Assembly: GCF_014646695.1 (NCBI RefSeq) | Contig: NZ_BMNT01000001.1 | Location: 98,951-147,330 of the forward strand | Direction of reading: 5' to 3' | DNA: 48,380 bases | Source: Sphaerisporangium melleum | GTDB lineage: Bacteria; Actinomycetota; Actinomycetes; Streptosporangiales; Streptosporangiaceae | In this document: in pieces, positions 20,937 through 30,060 of the stretch | Layout: each line of letters starts with the position of its first letter | Position numbering within the stretch: the stretch's first letter is position 1 | Program-made: the position numbers and the translations under genes | The notes under the pieces: model-generated | The model's input: only the letters and a program-made list of their open reading frames with translations | Told to the model about the DNA's origin: nothing | Database searches by the model: none

Positions 20937-23600
20937 TCAGGTCAGATCGGAGCATTTGCGGGCGTCAGGGTCCTTGCCGGCGCCCGGCACCCAGCGGACG
21001 TTGGCGAAGGACGCGGAGAAGGCCGCTTCGGTGTAGACGAGGAACGGCGTGTTGACGTTCTCGAAATCCAGGTTCGGCGAGAAGCAGGACACCGGGATCT
21101 TGACGGTGGCCTTGCTCCCCACCGGAAGGTTCTGGAACAGCGAGGTCGCCACCACCTCGGCCAGGCACGGGTACACGCAGTGCGCGCTGATCACCGTCCG
21201 GCCGGCCGGCGGCTGGTGGACGATGGTGTCGAACTCCAGGGCGGCGTCGGCGTTCAGGTAGCCGCGCAGGTCGGTGCCGCCGGCCGGGTTCTGCATGTAG
21301 AGCTGCGCGGGGCCGCCGGTCCAGGTGGCCTTGAGGCCGTCCTGCTGGACGTTCACGTCGGAGGGCACGACGTTGATCTCGGTGTGGGCGGCCTCGCCGT
21401 CCGCGCCGATCTCGGTGCCGCTCCAGTTCTCCGCCGAGCCGATGAGGCTCTTGTACGGGGCGACGTCGGTGCGGTTGAACACCTCCAGGTCCTCGGTGGC
21501 GGTGCCTCCGCCGCCGCCGGTCGAGCCGCACGCGCCGGTCTGCGCGGTCTCGTCGAGGGCCCCCACCGAGCCGGTCTGCCCGTAGCGCAGGCCGTAGCCG
21601 ATCGGGAAGAGCGGGTCGTAGCCCGGGTCGCCCACGTTGAGCGGGGTCTGGCAGGCCTCCTTGGGCCAGGAGTAGGACAGCTTGCCGGTGTAGCCCTGGC
21701 CCGTGCGCGGGCCGCGCACCAGCAGGTCGGCGACGCCGCCGCCCTCGGTGCCGGGCAGCCAGGCCGCGACGAACGCCTCGGAGCGGTTGAGCTCCTTGTT
21801 GACCTGCAGCGGGCGGCCGGAGAGGTACACGGTGACGACCGGGGTGCCCTTGCCGTGGACCTTGTCCAGGACGGCCAGGTCGCCGGGGTACAGCGCGGCG
21901 GCCTGCAGCGAGCGGCGGGCGAGGTCGCCGACGCCCTCGGCGTACGGCGTCTCGCCGATCACCGCGATGACCGCGTCGTAGGCCGACGGGTCGACGCCGT
22001 CCGCGTTCTCGCTGAAGGTGACGTTGCCGGCGCCGAGCGCCTCGCGCAGTCCGCCGAGGATGGTCGTGCCGTTCGGGAAGTCGGCGTTGGTGTTGCCGGT
22101 GCCCTGCCAGGTGAGGCTCCAGCCGCCGGTCTGGTTCGGCAGGCTGTCGGCGCTCTTGCCGACGACCAGCACCTTCGACCTCGGCGAGAGCGGCAGCACC
22201 TTGCCGTTGTTCTTCAGCAGCACCTGCGACTCGCGGACGGCCTTGCGGGCGAGCGCGCCGGCCTGGAGCGCGGTGGCGGAGCCGGCGAAGGCCCGCTTGG
22301 AGGGCTTGGGCGCGCCGAACAGGCCGGCGCGCAGCTTCACCCGGAGGATGCGGGTGACCGCGTCGTCGACGCGCGCCATCGGGATCTCCCCGCTCTGCAC
22401 CTGGGCGATGGTGTTGGCGATGAACGCCTTCCAGTCGTTCGGCACCATGATGACGTCGAGGCCGGCGTTGATCGCCCGGGCGCAGCTGGAGTTGGTGCAG
22501 CCCGTGACCTGGCCGTGGGCGTTCCAGTCGCCGACGACCAGGCCGTCGAAGCCCATCTTGCCCTTGAGGATGTCGGTGATGGCGTGCCTGCTGCCGTGGA
22601 TCTTGCCCTCGTCGATGCCGAGGTCGGCGTTGGCCCAGCTGTTGAACGAGGCCATCACGGTCTGCGTGCCGGCGGCGAGCGCGCCGTAGTAGCCCTGGCC
22701 GTGGATGTTGGCCATCTCGGCCTCGGAGGACGGGTTCACCCCCTGGTCGGTGCCCTTGATGGTGCCGCCGTCACCGATGAAGTGCTTGGCGGTGGCGAGG
22801 ACGCCCCTGTCGCCGACGCCGCGCGGGTGGGTGCCCTGCAGACCGCGCACGGCCTCGTACCCGTAGGCGCGGGTGATGCGCGGGTCCTCGGAGAAGCCCT
22901 CGTAGATGCGGCCCCACCGGTCGTCGCGTACGACGGCGAGGGTCGGCGAGAACGCCCAGTCCTGCCCGGTGGCGCGGACCTGGGCGGCGGTGGCGGCGCC
23001 GATGTCGCGGATCAGGCAGGGGTCGTGGGCGGCGCCGAGGCCGATGTTGTGCGGGAAGAGCGTGGCGCCGTAGACGTTGCTGTTGCCGTGAACGGCGTCG
23101 ATGCCCCAGATGACCGGGATCTTGGTCCGGGTGGAGACGGACGCCTGCCAGTAGGCGTCGGCCAGGTCGAGCCACGCCTTCTGCGGAGCGTGCTTGTCAC
23201 GGCCGGGCCATGAGCCGCCGCCGTTCAGCACCGTGCCGATGAAGTACTGCGCGACCTCGGCCGGGGTGATGGCCGAGATCTCCGGCTGGACCATCTGGCC
23301 GACCTTCTCTGCCAGGGTCATGCCCGAGACGATCTTGGCGATCCGCCGCTCGTCCGCGGGGTTCTTCTCGATCCGGCTGACGACCTTGGGCCAGTCGGCG
23401 AGCTTGGGCAGGGTCTTCTCGATGCGGGCACAGCCGTGCTCGTCCAGGGCGGGCTTGCCGATCACCGGTTGCCGTGGGCCCTTCGCGCTGTCTGCGCCCG
23501 CGCCGGGCACTCCGACGACGCCACCGGCGAGGAGTGCGAGCCCGGCCAGCAGCACGGTGGCGCGGCGGCGGGCGCGTGATCGGACAGGGGGTCTGGTCAT
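20937..23600 (-). CDS. Secreted GH3 exo-beta-glucosidase with ExoP-like C-terminal domain
   Basis: This encodes 887 residues from ATG 23598-23600. A signal peptide (residues 1-36) has a twin-Arg-rich start, RSRARRR, and hydrophobic core TVLLAGLALLAGGVVGVPGAGA. The GH3 N-terminal barrel (about 45-400) includes WGIDAVHGNSN, RWGRIYEGFSED, KHFIGDGGT and the nucleophile Asp358 in LVVGDWNAHGQ. The GH3 C-terminal domain (about 420-650) follows. The last 170 residues form a galactose-binding-like module of the ExoP type known from exo-1,3/1,4-beta-glucanases. The enzyme would release glucose from beta-glucan or cello-oligosaccharides. It is transcribed alone, behind two GAGCGCTC-like sites, so CebR-type LacI control is likely. 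Confidence 0.92.
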   Translation of the reverse strand: MTRPPVRSRARRRATVLLAGLALLAGGVVGVPGAGADSAKGPRQPVIGKPALDEHGCARIEKTLPKLADWPKVVSRIEKNPADERRIAKIVSGMTLAEKVGQMVQPEISAITPAEVAQYFIGTVLNGGGSWPGRDKHAPQKAWLDLADAYWQASVSTRTKIPVIWGIDAVHGNSNVYGATLFPHNIGLGAAHDPCLIRDIGAATAAQVRATGQDWAFSPTLAVVRDDRWGRIYEGFSEDPRITRAYGYEAVRGLQGTHPRGVGDRGVLATAKHFIGDGGTIKGTDQGVNPSSEAEMANIHGQGYYGALAAGTQTVMASFNSWANADLGIDEGKIHGSRHAITDILKGKMGFDGLVVGDWNAHGQVTGCTNSSCARAINAGLDVIMVPNDWKAFIANTIAQVQSGEIPMARVDDAVTRILRVKLRAGLFGAPKPSKRAFAGSATALQAGALARKAVRESQVLLKNNGKVLPLSPRSKVLVVGKSADSLPNQTGGWSLTWQGTGNTNADFPNGTTILGGLREALGAGNVTFSENADGVDPSAYDAVIAVIGETPYAEGVGDLARRSLQAAALYPGDLAVLDKVHGKGTPVVTVYLSGRPLQVNKELNRSEAFVAAWLPGTEGGGVADLLVRGPRTGQGYTGKLSYSWPKEACQTPLNVGDPGYDPLFPIGYGLRYGQTGSVGALDETAQTGACGSTGGGGGTATEDLEVFNRTDVAPYKSLIGSAENWSGTEIGADGEAAHTEINVVPSDVNVQQDGLKATWTGGPAQLYMQNPAGGTDLRGYLNADAALEFDTIVHQPPAGRTVISAHCVYPCLAEVVATSLFQNLPVGSKATVKIPVSCFSPNLDFENVNTPFLVYTEAAFSASFANVRWVPGAGKDPDARKCSDLT

Positions 23601-23699
23601 TGGCGTCCGTTCTGTTGCACTGCGCGGGTCGGGTACGGCCCCCCGCAGCCGCACTGCTCGGATCTTCACCGTGTGAAAGCGCGGAGTCAAGAGTGCGGT

Positions 23700-23709
23700 A
23701 GAGCGCTCT
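23700..23709. promoter_or_regulatory. LacI/CebR-type operator of the GH3 gene
   Basis: AGAGCGCTCT is a perfect 10-bp palindrome centred about 105 bases upstream of the GH3 start. Its core GAGCGCTC is identical to that of CebR and related glucoside-responsive LacI repressors in actinobacteria. Confidence 0.65.
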
Positions 23710-23831
23710 CCGAGAGGGCTGAGACCCGCGTGATCGGCGTCCGGAGCGTCCTTCGCGCCCGATTCCCGTGCCGAGCAGGGGCTCCGGAGTGCATGCGCCG
23801 GGCCGACGGGGCGCCGGGCGGCGCGGTTGAG

Positions 23832-23843
23832 AGAGCGTTTTCT
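23832..23843. promoter_or_regulatory. Second, degenerate LacI-type site upstream of GH3
   Basis: AGAGCGTTTTCT shares its left half with the operator at 23700-23709, and its right half is a diverged inverse. It lies 133 bases further upstream, just beyond the stop of the PH-domain gene, at a distance compatible with DNA looping. Confidence 0.4.
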
Positions 23844-23853
23844 GACCGCGGCG

Positions 23854-24270
23854 TCAGGCGGGCCTGAGGCGGAACAGCTCGTCGGCCGCGTCCATGCAGG
23901 AGGTGCCGAGCTCGTGCGAGGAGAACAGGTGCAGGCCCTCGGCCGTCTCGATCTCCAGCATGTCCCAGCGCAGGCCGTACCGGGCGTTGGGCGCGACGCG
24001 GATGTAGGCGACGTGCGGCCAGGGCACCCGCACGCGGCGGGCGACGCCGGTCACCACGGTGAGCCCGCCCTGGTCGGCGGCGAGCCGCACCGGGGCCAGG
24101 ACGTCGCGCAGGGCGAAGCCGCCCAGCATCACCGCGGCGGCCGCGCACAGCAGCATGCCGCGCGTGTCACCGGACACGGCGAAGGCGGTGACGGCGAAGG
24201 CCGCCGCGGCGGCCACCTTGAGGAAGGTGAACTCGCGGCGGACCCGCCACTCCCGGGATGGACCGGTCAT
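23854..24270 (-). CDS. Membrane protein with PH domain (bPH6-like)
   Basis: This encodes 138 residues from ATG 24268-24270. TAGCGT lies 6 bases before the start codon with no ribosome-binding site, so the mRNA is probably leaderless. Two membrane segments at about residues 15-34 (FLKVAAAAAFAVTAFAVS) and 38-54 are followed by a bacterial PH-like domain: LTVVTGVARRVRVPWPHVAY, RWDMLEIETAEGLHLF. Proteins of this design are small actinobacterial envelope proteins of unknown role. It lies between the GH3 and catalase genes on the same strand but has its own promoter. Confidence 0.75.
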   Translation of the reverse strand: MTGPSREWRVRREFTFLKVAAAAAFAVTAFAVSGDTRGMLLCAAAAVMLGGFALRDVLAPVRLAADQGGLTVVTGVARRVRVPWPHVAYIRVAPNARYGLRWDMLEIETAEGLHLFSSHELGTSCMDAADELFRLRPA

Positions 24271-24368
24271 ACCCGAACGCTACCGCCCCTGGCCCCGCCG
24301 CGGCCGCCGCAACCGGCGCTCCGCGCAGGCCGGCCGCGTTCCAGGGCCGGCCGTGGCGGGGCCGCCGG

Positions 24369-26021
24369 TCAGGGGATGAAACGCTCGTTGGGCACGCAGT
24401 GGGTCATCTTCAGCCCGGTCACGTCCCGCGGCCCGTTCTTGCCGAGCTTGGACAGCCGCTCGCGGTCCTCGTCGGTCAGGTCCTGGCTCGCCAGCGGCTC
24501 CAGGTGCAGGACGTCCTCGGGCCCGATGCCGAGACCGGCGCCGACGCGCAGCCCGAGGTCGTCCTCGACCATGAGCAGGTGCCAGACCATCCGGTCCTGG
24601 ATGGGCCGGTCGCACTGCGCCAGCAACGTGGTGAAGTTGCGCACCAGGTCGTCACGCTCCCACTGCTCCATCAGCAGGTAGCGCTGACCGGCCTGCTTGT
24701 AGTCGTTGGTGCGCGGGATGCGCGTGCGGGTGACCCGCCCGCTGATCATCGGCCCCTGCTCGTCCTGCGTGGGGTACTCGGCCTCGCGGAGCCCTCCGGT
24801 GATCGACGGCTCGTAGTTGACGTGCGGGTTCTCCCCCTGCCCGTCGACGTGGTAGGTCATCAGGCCGTCGCGCTGGTTGGTGTGGACCGCCGCGTTCTTG
24901 GCCTGGTTCACCGGCAGTTGCAGGTAGTTCGGCCCGACCCGGTAGCGCTGGGTGTCGCTGTAGGAGAAGGTGCGGCCCACCAGCATCTTGTCGTCGGAGA
25001 AGTCCAGCCCGTCGATCAGCACTCCGGTGCCGAAGGAGATCTGCTCGTTCTCGGCGAAGAAGTTGTCGACGTTGCGGTTCAGCACCATGCGGCCGACCGG
25101 CAGGGCCGGGAAGCGGTCCTCCGGCCACACCTTGGTGTCGTCGAGCGGGTCGAAGTCCAGCTCGGGATGCTCGTCGTCGGTCATGATCTGCACCAGCAGG
25201 TCCCACTCGGGGAAGTCACCGCGGTCGATCGCGTTCTGCAGGTCCTTGGTGGCGTGCCCGAGGTCGCGGCCCTGCATGACCGCCGCGTCCTCCTCGGTCA
25301 TGCTCCGGACGCCCTGCCTGGGCATCCAGTGGTACTTGACCAGGTGCGTCTCGCCGCGCTGGTTGACCCACTTGTAGGTGTTGACCCCGAATCCCTGCAT
25401 GTGCCGGTAGTCCGAGGGGATGCCGCGCGGGCTGAACAGGTTGACGAGCATGTGCATGCACTCGGGCGTCTGCGACATGAAGTCGAGAATGCGGTTGGGC
25501 TCCTGCCGGAAGGTCACCGGGTCCGGCTTGAGGGCATGGATCACGTCGGGGAACTTGATGGCGTCCCTGATGAAGAACACCGCCAGGTCGTTGCCCACCA
25601 GGTCCCAGTTGCCGCGCTCGGTGTAGAACTTCACCGCGAAGCCGCGCGGGTCACGTGCCGACTCCGAGGAGTCCCGTCCGCCGATCACGGTGGAGAACCG
25701 CACGGCGACGTCCGTGCGCTTGCCCGGCTCGCTGAACGGCACGGCGCGGGTGTACCGGCTGATCGGCTCCTCACCGAGGTATCCACTGGCCTCGAAGTAG
25801 CCGAAGGCGGTGACGCCGCGCGCGTGGACGACGCGCTCGGGGATGCGCTCGCGGTCGAAGTGGCTGATCTTCTCCAGGAACTGGTAGTTCTCCAGCGTGG
25901 CCGGGCCCCGGGCGCCCACCGTCCGCTGGTTCTGGTTGTCATGGACCGGATGGCCCTGCCGGTTGGTCAGCACAGGACGCTCGTCCCCCGGCTGCGGGCC
26001 CTTGCTGGACACGTCCGTCAT
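24369..26021 (-). CDS. Monofunctional heme catalase
   Basis: This encodes 550 residues from ATG 26019-26021, with GGAGG 11 bases upstream. The distal-side residues are His66 in RVVHARG and Asn144 in [10 protein letters not shown]. The proximal heme ligand is Tyr354 in [14 protein letters not shown], the catalase signature. The NADPH-binding-type surface and the C-terminal helical part are present. At 550 residues it belongs to the small/medium-subunit catalases (usually about 480-560), not the 700-residue class. It disproportionates hydrogen peroxide in the cytosol. No Fur or OxyR-type gene is adjacent, and the regulator is not apparent. Confidence 0.95.
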   Translation of the reverse strand: MTDVSSKGPQPGDERPVLTNRQGHPVHDNQNQRTVGARGPATLENYQFLEKISHFDRERIPERVVHARGVTAFGYFEASGYLGEEPISRYTRAVPFSEPGKRTDVAVRFSTVIGGRDSSESARDPRGFAVKFYTERGNWDLVGNDLAVFFIRDAIKFPDVIHALKPDPVTFRQEPNRILDFMSQTPECMHMLVNLFSPRGIPSDYRHMQGFGVNTYKWVNQRGETHLVKYHWMPRQGVRSMTEEDAAVMQGRDLGHATKDLQNAIDRGDFPEWDLLVQIMTDDEHPELDFDPLDDTKVWPEDRFPALPVGRMVLNRNVDNFFAENEQISFGTGVLIDGLDFSDDKMLVGRTFSYSDTQRYRVGPNYLQLPVNQAKNAAVHTNQRDGLMTYHVDGQGENPHVNYEPSITGGLREAEYPTQDEQGPMISGRVTRTRIPRTNDYKQAGQRYLLMEQWERDDLVRNFTTLLAQCDRPIQDRMVWHLLMVEDDLGLRVGAGLGIGPEDVLHLEPLASQDLTDEDRERLSKLGKNGPRDVTGLKMTHCVPNERFIP

Positions 26022-26120
26022 GACGACGGCTCCCTCCGTTGGCGTCGGTCGTCCACCCCTATCCGGTTGATGGCCAACTAAAGCTCGACGAGAGGTCAAA
26101 TGTCGGGAAGCGCGGGCGGC

Positions 26121-26663
26121 TCAGCCGTCCAGGCAGGTGGCGGAGGTGATGATCTCGGCGCGCATGTTGCGCTCCATCATCCGCAGCGCCGCGTCGGCGA
26201 GGTCGGCGTGGATGTGCGCCACGCAGTCGCGCGGGACCTTGATCGAGTAGTGCCGCACGTAGGAGTCCAGCGCGGTGTAGAGGATGCACTGCTCGGTGAC
26301 CTGGCCGGTCAAGATGATCGTCTCCACGCCCCGGTGGTGCAGGAGGTACGAAAGGGAGGTGCCGAAGAAGGCGCTGTGCCGGACCTTGGTGAGGAACGCG
26401 CAGTCCGGCGGCGCCAGCAACGGCTCGACCAGGTCGGGACGCCTGCCCTTGCGGGCGCGGTCCTCGATCTCCTCCCGCGACGCGGTGAAGTCGCCGTGGT
26501 TGTCGTTGACGTACACGAGCTCGACGTCCTCGCGGTCGTGCGCCCGCCGCACCAGCTCGGCCAGCGGCGGCACCACCTGCTCCGCGCTGCCCTCCAGCAG
26601 CTCGACGTCCTCGTGCGCGTACGGGCTCAGCATGTCGATCACAAGCAGCGCGGTGGTGGCCAT
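26121..26663 (-). CDS. Isochorismatase-family cysteine hydrolase
   Basis: This encodes 180 residues from ATG 26661-26663. The catalytic triad is visible as Asp10 in LLVIDML, Lys93 in FLTKVRHSAF and Cys126 in VTEQCILY, with the non-proline cis-peptide region before the Cys. Members hydrolyse isochorismate, nicotinamide or N-carbamoyl compounds. The sequence alone does not decide the substrate, but a lone copy without siderophore genes argues against isochorismate. It is divergent from the HTH/membrane operon at 26913 and shares with it the intergenic region carrying a strong palindrome. Confidence 0.85.
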   Translation of the reverse strand: MATTALLVIDMLSPYAHEDVELLEGSAEQVVPPLAELVRRAHDREDVELVYVNDNHGDFTASREEIEDRARKGRRPDLVEPLLAPPDCAFLTKVRHSAFFGTSLSYLLHHRGVETIILTGQVTEQCILYTALDSYVRHYSIKVPRDCVAHIHADLADAALRMMERNMRAEIITSATCLDG

Positions 26664-26794
26664 GTGTGCCCCATGCCCCGTAGACGTCCGGGAACACCAG
26701 GTCAGCGCCGGCCTCCCACCGGGCACGGCCGCCACCACCCGGGCGAACGGCGAGGTGAGGTAGTCCCCGGATATTTCGTCGTAGGTACTGGATC

Positions 26795-26818
26795 GAATGT
26801 AGTACTTGTACTACATTC
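26795..26818. promoter_or_regulatory. Perfect 11-bp inverted-repeat operator
   Basis: GAATGTAGTAC and its exact reverse complement are separated by TT. The site is 95 bases before the HTH gene and 132 bases before the isochorismatase gene. It is AT-rich in a GC-rich setting and is flanked by TACATT and TACTTG stretches that could be -10 elements in either direction. An autoregulatory site for the HTH protein is the simplest reading. Confidence 0.75.
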
Positions 26819-26912
26819 AGCGGCATGGATACTCCACTCATGGCCACGCGGACCGCGCGGCCACCGCTCAGGCGGGAACCCTTCCACCGGGTCCCGGGAG
26901 CAGGGCGCAGCC

Positions 26913-27152
26913 GTGTCCGCTGAAGAGGTCCACAACCGCATCTCGATGCTCCGGGCCGAGCGCGGCGTCTCACGCAAGGACCTCGCCGCCGCGCTCGGCG
27001 TGCACTACCAGACCATCGGTTACCTGGAGCGGGGCGAGTACAGCCCCAGCCTGTTCCTGGCACTGCGCATCGCCGAGTACTTCGGCGTGCCGGTCGAAGT
27101 CGTCTTCTCGCTCAGGCCGTTTCCCCGGCTGGGCAGTGAGGTGGTGAAGTGA
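26913..27152 (+). CDS. Small HTH (XRE-type) regulator
   Basis: This is a 79-residue protein from GTG 26913, with GGGAGCAGGG upstream. The whole protein is one XRE/Cro-type domain: HNRISMLRAERGVSRKDLA, AALGVHYQTIGYLERGEYSP, SLFLALRIAEYFGVPVEVV. This YozG/Xre pattern ending 'pveeiFs' is typical of regulators paired with a downstream membrane protein. Its stop overlaps the next ATG as TGATG. It probably binds the palindrome at 26795-26818. Confidence 0.85.
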   Translation: MSAEEVHNRISMLRAERGVSRKDLAAALGVHYQTIGYLERGEYSPSLFLALRIAEYFGVPVEVVFSLRPFPRLGSEVVK

Positions 27153-27721
27153 TGGGCCAGATCAACGAGCGGCAGTTCGCCGAAGTGCGGCGCAGCGTCC
27201 CCTTCTTCTGGTACGGCACCCGGCGGGGACGCCGGACCGCCGTCGTGCTCGGCGCCGCCGCGGTCGCCCTGGGGTACGTCAGCGCGGTCGTCTGCTGGTT
27301 CCTGGCCCCCAGCGACCCGGCGATGTGGACGACGTTCACGCTCGGCGGGATCGGCCTGCTGGTCTACGCCTGGGCGTACGCCGTGCTCCTGGTCGCCTCC
27401 GGCGGCGCGGTCGCGATGGGCGAGAACCGGCTGGACGAACGCCAGCTCGCCGAGCGCCGGCAGGTGCGTTCCCTGGCCCACCGGGCCACCGCCTGGTTGC
27501 TCGGCCTGACCCTCGCGCTGACCTTCTTTCTGGACGGCGCCGACCACTTCCTCGTCCGGATTCCCACCGCGGCGGCCGTGATCTACGTCTTCGCGCTCTT
27601 CCTGACCCACCTGATCCTGCCCCACCTGATCACCGGCTGGCGCCTGCCCGACCCGCTCGCGGAGGACGAGGAGAACGAGGGGCCACTGGCCGAGCCGAGC
27701 GGGAACGGCGCACCGGCCTGA
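27152..27721 (+). CDS. Four-helix membrane protein coupled to the HTH regulator
   Basis: This encodes 189 residues from ATG 27152, sharing one base with the regulator's stop. Hydrophobic segments are visible at about residues 30-50 (TAVVLGAAAVALGYVSAVVC), 60-85 (TFTLGGIGLLVYAWAYAVLL), 110-127 and 135-158. The N- and C-termini are charged, and the loop MGENRLDERQLAERRQ lies in the cytosol by charge. It belongs to the class of small membrane proteins (DUF2178-like in layout) encoded with XRE regulators. The regulator may sense a membrane signal through it, but no function is established. Confidence 0.7.
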   Translation: MGQINERQFAEVRRSVPFFWYGTRRGRRTAVVLGAAAVALGYVSAVVCWFLAPSDPAMWTTFTLGGIGLLVYAWAYAVLLVASGGAVAMGENRLDERQLAERRQVRSLAHRATAWLLGLTLALTFFLDGADHFLVRIPTAAAVIYVFALFLTHLILPHLITGWRLPDPLAEDEENEGPLAEPSGNGAPA

Positions 27722-27796
27722 CGGCCGGTGGACCCGGCGACGCGCGGAACGGGCGGGCGGCAGAATGGGGCGGTACCGGAAGACGGGAGTTCGCGG

Positions 27797-28837
27797 GTGC
27801 GCGCTGTGCAGTACGACGAGTTCGGCGGGCGGCCGGAGGTGCGCGAAGCGGCCGACCCGCTCCCGGACCGCGCCGGCGCGGTGATCCGGGTGGCGGCGAC
27901 CGGGCTGTGCCGCAGCGACTGGCACGGCTGGATGGGTCACGACCCGGACATCCGCGACTTCCCGCACGTCCCGGGGCACGAGCTGGCCGGTGTGGTCGAG
28001 GCGGTCGGCGGCGAGGTGCGCGGGTGGCGTCCCGGCGACCGCGTCACCACCCCCTTCGTCTGCGCCTGCGGGAGCTGCCCGTCCTGCGCGGCGGGCGACC
28101 AGCAGGTCTGCGAGCGGCAGACGCAGCCCGGCTTCACCCACTGGGGCTCCTTCGCCGAGTACGTCGCGGTCGGGAACGCCGACGTCAACCTGGTACGGCT
28201 GCCGGACGCCATGACGTTCCCCACGGCCGCGAGCCTGGGCTGCCGCTTCGCCACCGCCTTCCGCGCGGTGGTCGCGCAGGGGCGCGTCGCGGCGGGCGAA
28301 TGGGTGGCGGTGTACGGGTGCGGCGGCGTCGGGCTGTCCGCCGTCATGATCGCCGCCGCGTGCGGGGCACGGGTGATCGCCGTGGACGTCTCCGCCGCCG
28401 CCCGGCAACTGGCCACCGGCCTCGGCGCCACGCACGCGGTTCCCGCGGAGGACGCGCCCGCGGTGGTGCGCGAGATCACCGGCGGCGGCGCCCACCTGAC
28501 CGTCGACGCGCTCGGCAGCCCGGCCACCTGCGGGGCGGCGATCGAGAGCCTGCGGCGGCGCGGCCGGCACGTCCAGGTCGGTCTGCTCCCCGCGGCCGCC
28601 GGGCACCCCGCCGTGCCGATGGACCGGGTGATCGGCCTGGAGCTCACGATCCTCGGCAGCCACGGCATGGCCGCGCACGCGTACCCGCCGATGCTCGGCA
28701 TGATCGCCGATGGCCGGCTGCGGCCGGACGTCCTGATCACCCGGACCATCGGCCTGGACGAGGCTCCCGAGGCGCTCACCACCATGGCCTCCGCCGGCGT
28801 GCCCGGCGTGACGGTGATCGTCCCCACTCCCCGCTGA
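27797..28837 (+). CDS. Zinc-dependent alcohol dehydrogenase
   Basis: This encodes 346 residues from GTG 27797, with GGGAG 7 bases upstream. Catalytic zinc ligands are Cys38 in [10 protein letters not shown] and His61-Glu62 in PGHE. The structural zinc loop is CxxCxxCx7C at residues 91-105 ([15 protein letters not shown]). The Rossmann motif [10 protein letters not shown] and an acidic residue after the second strand (VIAVDVS) point to NAD. It has the size and layout of class III-like medium-chain dehydrogenases. The substrate is unknown; similar proteins oxidise a wide range of primary and secondary alcohols. No partner gene is adjacent. Confidence 0.9.
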   Translation: MRAVQYDEFGGRPEVREAADPLPDRAGAVIRVAATGLCRSDWHGWMGHDPDIRDFPHVPGHELAGVVEAVGGEVRGWRPGDRVTTPFVCACGSCPSCAAGDQQVCERQTQPGFTHWGSFAEYVAVGNADVNLVRLPDAMTFPTAASLGCRFATAFRAVVAQGRVAAGEWVAVYGCGGVGLSAVMIAAACGARVIAVDVSAAARQLATGLGATHAVPAEDAPAVVREITGGGAHLTVDALGSPATCGAAIESLRRRGRHVQVGLLPAAAGHPAVPMDRVIGLELTILGSHGMAAHAYPPMLGMIADGRLRPDVLITRTIGLDEAPEALTTMASAGVPGVTVIVPTPR

Positions 28838-29067
28838 TCCCGCCCGGCGCCGTCGCCGAGCGCCGGCAGCGGATCATCGGCGAAAGATTTTCTCCACCCG
28901 CGGCCCGGGGATCGGAGGCCGCCAAGCCCGCCTCCACCTCGCCCGGACCGGCCGGCGGGCGGTGGATGCGCCCTAACCTGTACGGCCGTGTGTCGTTGGT
29001 GATGCTCCGAACCTGGTAGGAAGGGATGCATGCCTGCCCTGAACCCCGCAGGCCGAAGGAGCTGATC

Positions 29068-29556
29068 ATGCAGTTTGGCGCCGATCCGCAAATGGGATTG
29101 GTGGTGTCCTCGGAGGTGCGGCAGAACGCCATCGTCGTGGAGGCCCAGGGAGAGCTCGACCATCGCACCGCCCCGCTGCTCCGCGACGAGCTCAGCCGCG
29201 TGTGGAGCGCACCGGGGATCACCGCCGTCATTCTCGACTTCTCGGCCGTCACCTTCTGCGACTCGGTCGGGTTGAGCGAGCTCATCGCCGCACTGCGGCG
29301 CAGCGAGGCCACCGGCCGAGCACTGATGATCAGCGGCGTGCAGGGCACGCTGCTGCGGGTGCTGACGATCACCGGGCTGCGCAAGGCGTTCGACACCTAC
29401 GAGACCACCGGTGAGGCCATGTTGAGCGTGCGGGCCACGCTCTCCGGCATCGACGACGCCGCGACGGTCGAGGGCACTCCCTCGCTCGATCCGGCCGCCG
29501 CCGAGGACACCCCTCCGCCCGATCCGGCCGCCACCGAGCCCGCCCCGCAGGTCTGA
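29068..29556 (+). CDS. STAS-domain anti-sigma factor antagonist
   Basis: This encodes 162 residues from ATG 29068, with AAGGAG 6 bases upstream. The ribosome-binding site directly follows a small RNA hairpin (GCCTGC/GCAGGC, 29032-29053). The STAS fold covers residues 12-112: VEAQGELDHRTAPLLRDEL, then VILDFSAVTFCDSVGLSEL. Ser66 stands at the position phosphorylated by the cognate anti-sigma kinase. A 45-residue acidic Pro/Ala-rich tail follows. Proteins of this type release alternative sigma factors in stress and development. No kinase or sigma gene is adjacent, so partners are encoded elsewhere. Confidence 0.88.
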   Translation: MQFGADPQMGLVVSSEVRQNAIVVEAQGELDHRTAPLLRDELSRVWSAPGITAVILDFSAVTFCDSVGLSELIAALRRSEATGRALMISGVQGTLLRVLTITGLRKAFDTYETTGEAMLSVRATLSGIDDAATVEGTPSLDPAAAEDTPPPDPAATEPAPQV

Positions 29557-29575
29557 GCGGCGGCGGGCGAAGCGT

Positions 29576-29591
29576 CCGGCGCGGGCGCCGG
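29576..29591. terminator. GC hairpin between convergent genes
   Basis: CCGGCG-CGGG-CGCCGG is a 6-bp stem with a 4-base loop, located between the STAS gene (+) and the winged-helix gene (-). It is short but well placed to end both transcripts. Confidence 0.45.
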
Positions 29592-29599
29592 GCGAGCTC

Positions 29600-30010
29600 C
29601 TAGAGCCGCACCTCGTACTCCGGGGAGCGCCTGCGGCCGGGCTGGCCCGCCACGACGGCCGGCTCGATCTTGCGGATGTAGCCCGCGGCCTCCAGCAGGT
29701 CCAGCGCGGGCACCATGGCGGCGACGCGCTTGAACCTCCGGGCCATGCGGCGGAAGATGTCACGCCTGCGGAACCGCTGGGCACCGGTTCTGCGGATGCA
29801 TTCCAGCACGGCCCGCGCGTCGTCCGGCAGCGCGTCGTCCGAACGGGCGGGCGGGGTGACCGAGATGATCTGCATCCGGGAGGCGCTCTCGTTGCGGATG
29901 CGCGAGATCTCCAGCATCAGATCGTCCAGATCGACCAGGAGCCGCGTGGCGGCGCGGAAGCGCTCGAAATCGTCCTGGATCAGCAGCAGCCGCTCGGCTT
30001 CCTCACGCAT
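29600..30010 (-). CDS. Winged-helix protein resembling a primase C-terminal domain
   Basis: This encodes 136 residues from ATG 30008-30010, probably leaderless. Residues 1-45 are helical and charged. After a linker (SVTPPARSDDAL) residues 60-136 form a winged helix: DARAVLECIRRTG, AQRFRRRDIFRRMARRF, VPALDLLEAAGYIRKIEP, GRRRSPEYEVRL. The order 'FtrRdlfrr--~~f----~l~~aL~~Le~~GyI~ ... GRp-sp-yeVnp' is, from memory, the C-terminal module of DUF3987/primase-helicase proteins of mobile elements. It could be a free-standing DNA-binding protein derived from such a tail. An obvious strong promoter suggests that it is expressed. Confidence 0.55.
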   Translation of the reverse strand: MREEAERLLLIQDDFERFRAATRLLVDLDDLMLEISRIRNESASRMQIISVTPPARSDDALPDDARAVLECIRRTGAQRFRRRDIFRRMARRFKRVAAMVPALDLLEAAGYIRKIEPAVVAGQPGRRRSPEYEVRL

Positions 30011-30016
30011 GGCTGA

Positions 30017-30044
30017 ATAATGTCATTTGTGGCATTGCTGTCAA
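30017..30044 (-). promoter_or_regulatory. Near-consensus promoter of the winged-helix gene
   Basis: On the minus strand TTGACA (30039-30044) and CATTAT (30017-30022) are 16 bases apart, and the ATG follows the -10 by 6 bases, so the transcript is leaderless. A GCTG-TCAA-CAGC inverted repeat (30037-30048) overlaps the -35 and could be an operator. This is the best sigma-70-type promoter that I can see in the window. Confidence 0.75.
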
Positions 30045-30060
30045 CAGCTTCGCACAGGCA

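Noticed and set aside
20355-23213. 952-codon plus-strand frame across the GH3 region
   Set aside because: It overlaps the kinase and runs antisense to GH3; its translation is Arg/Gly/Val-rich shadow sequence.
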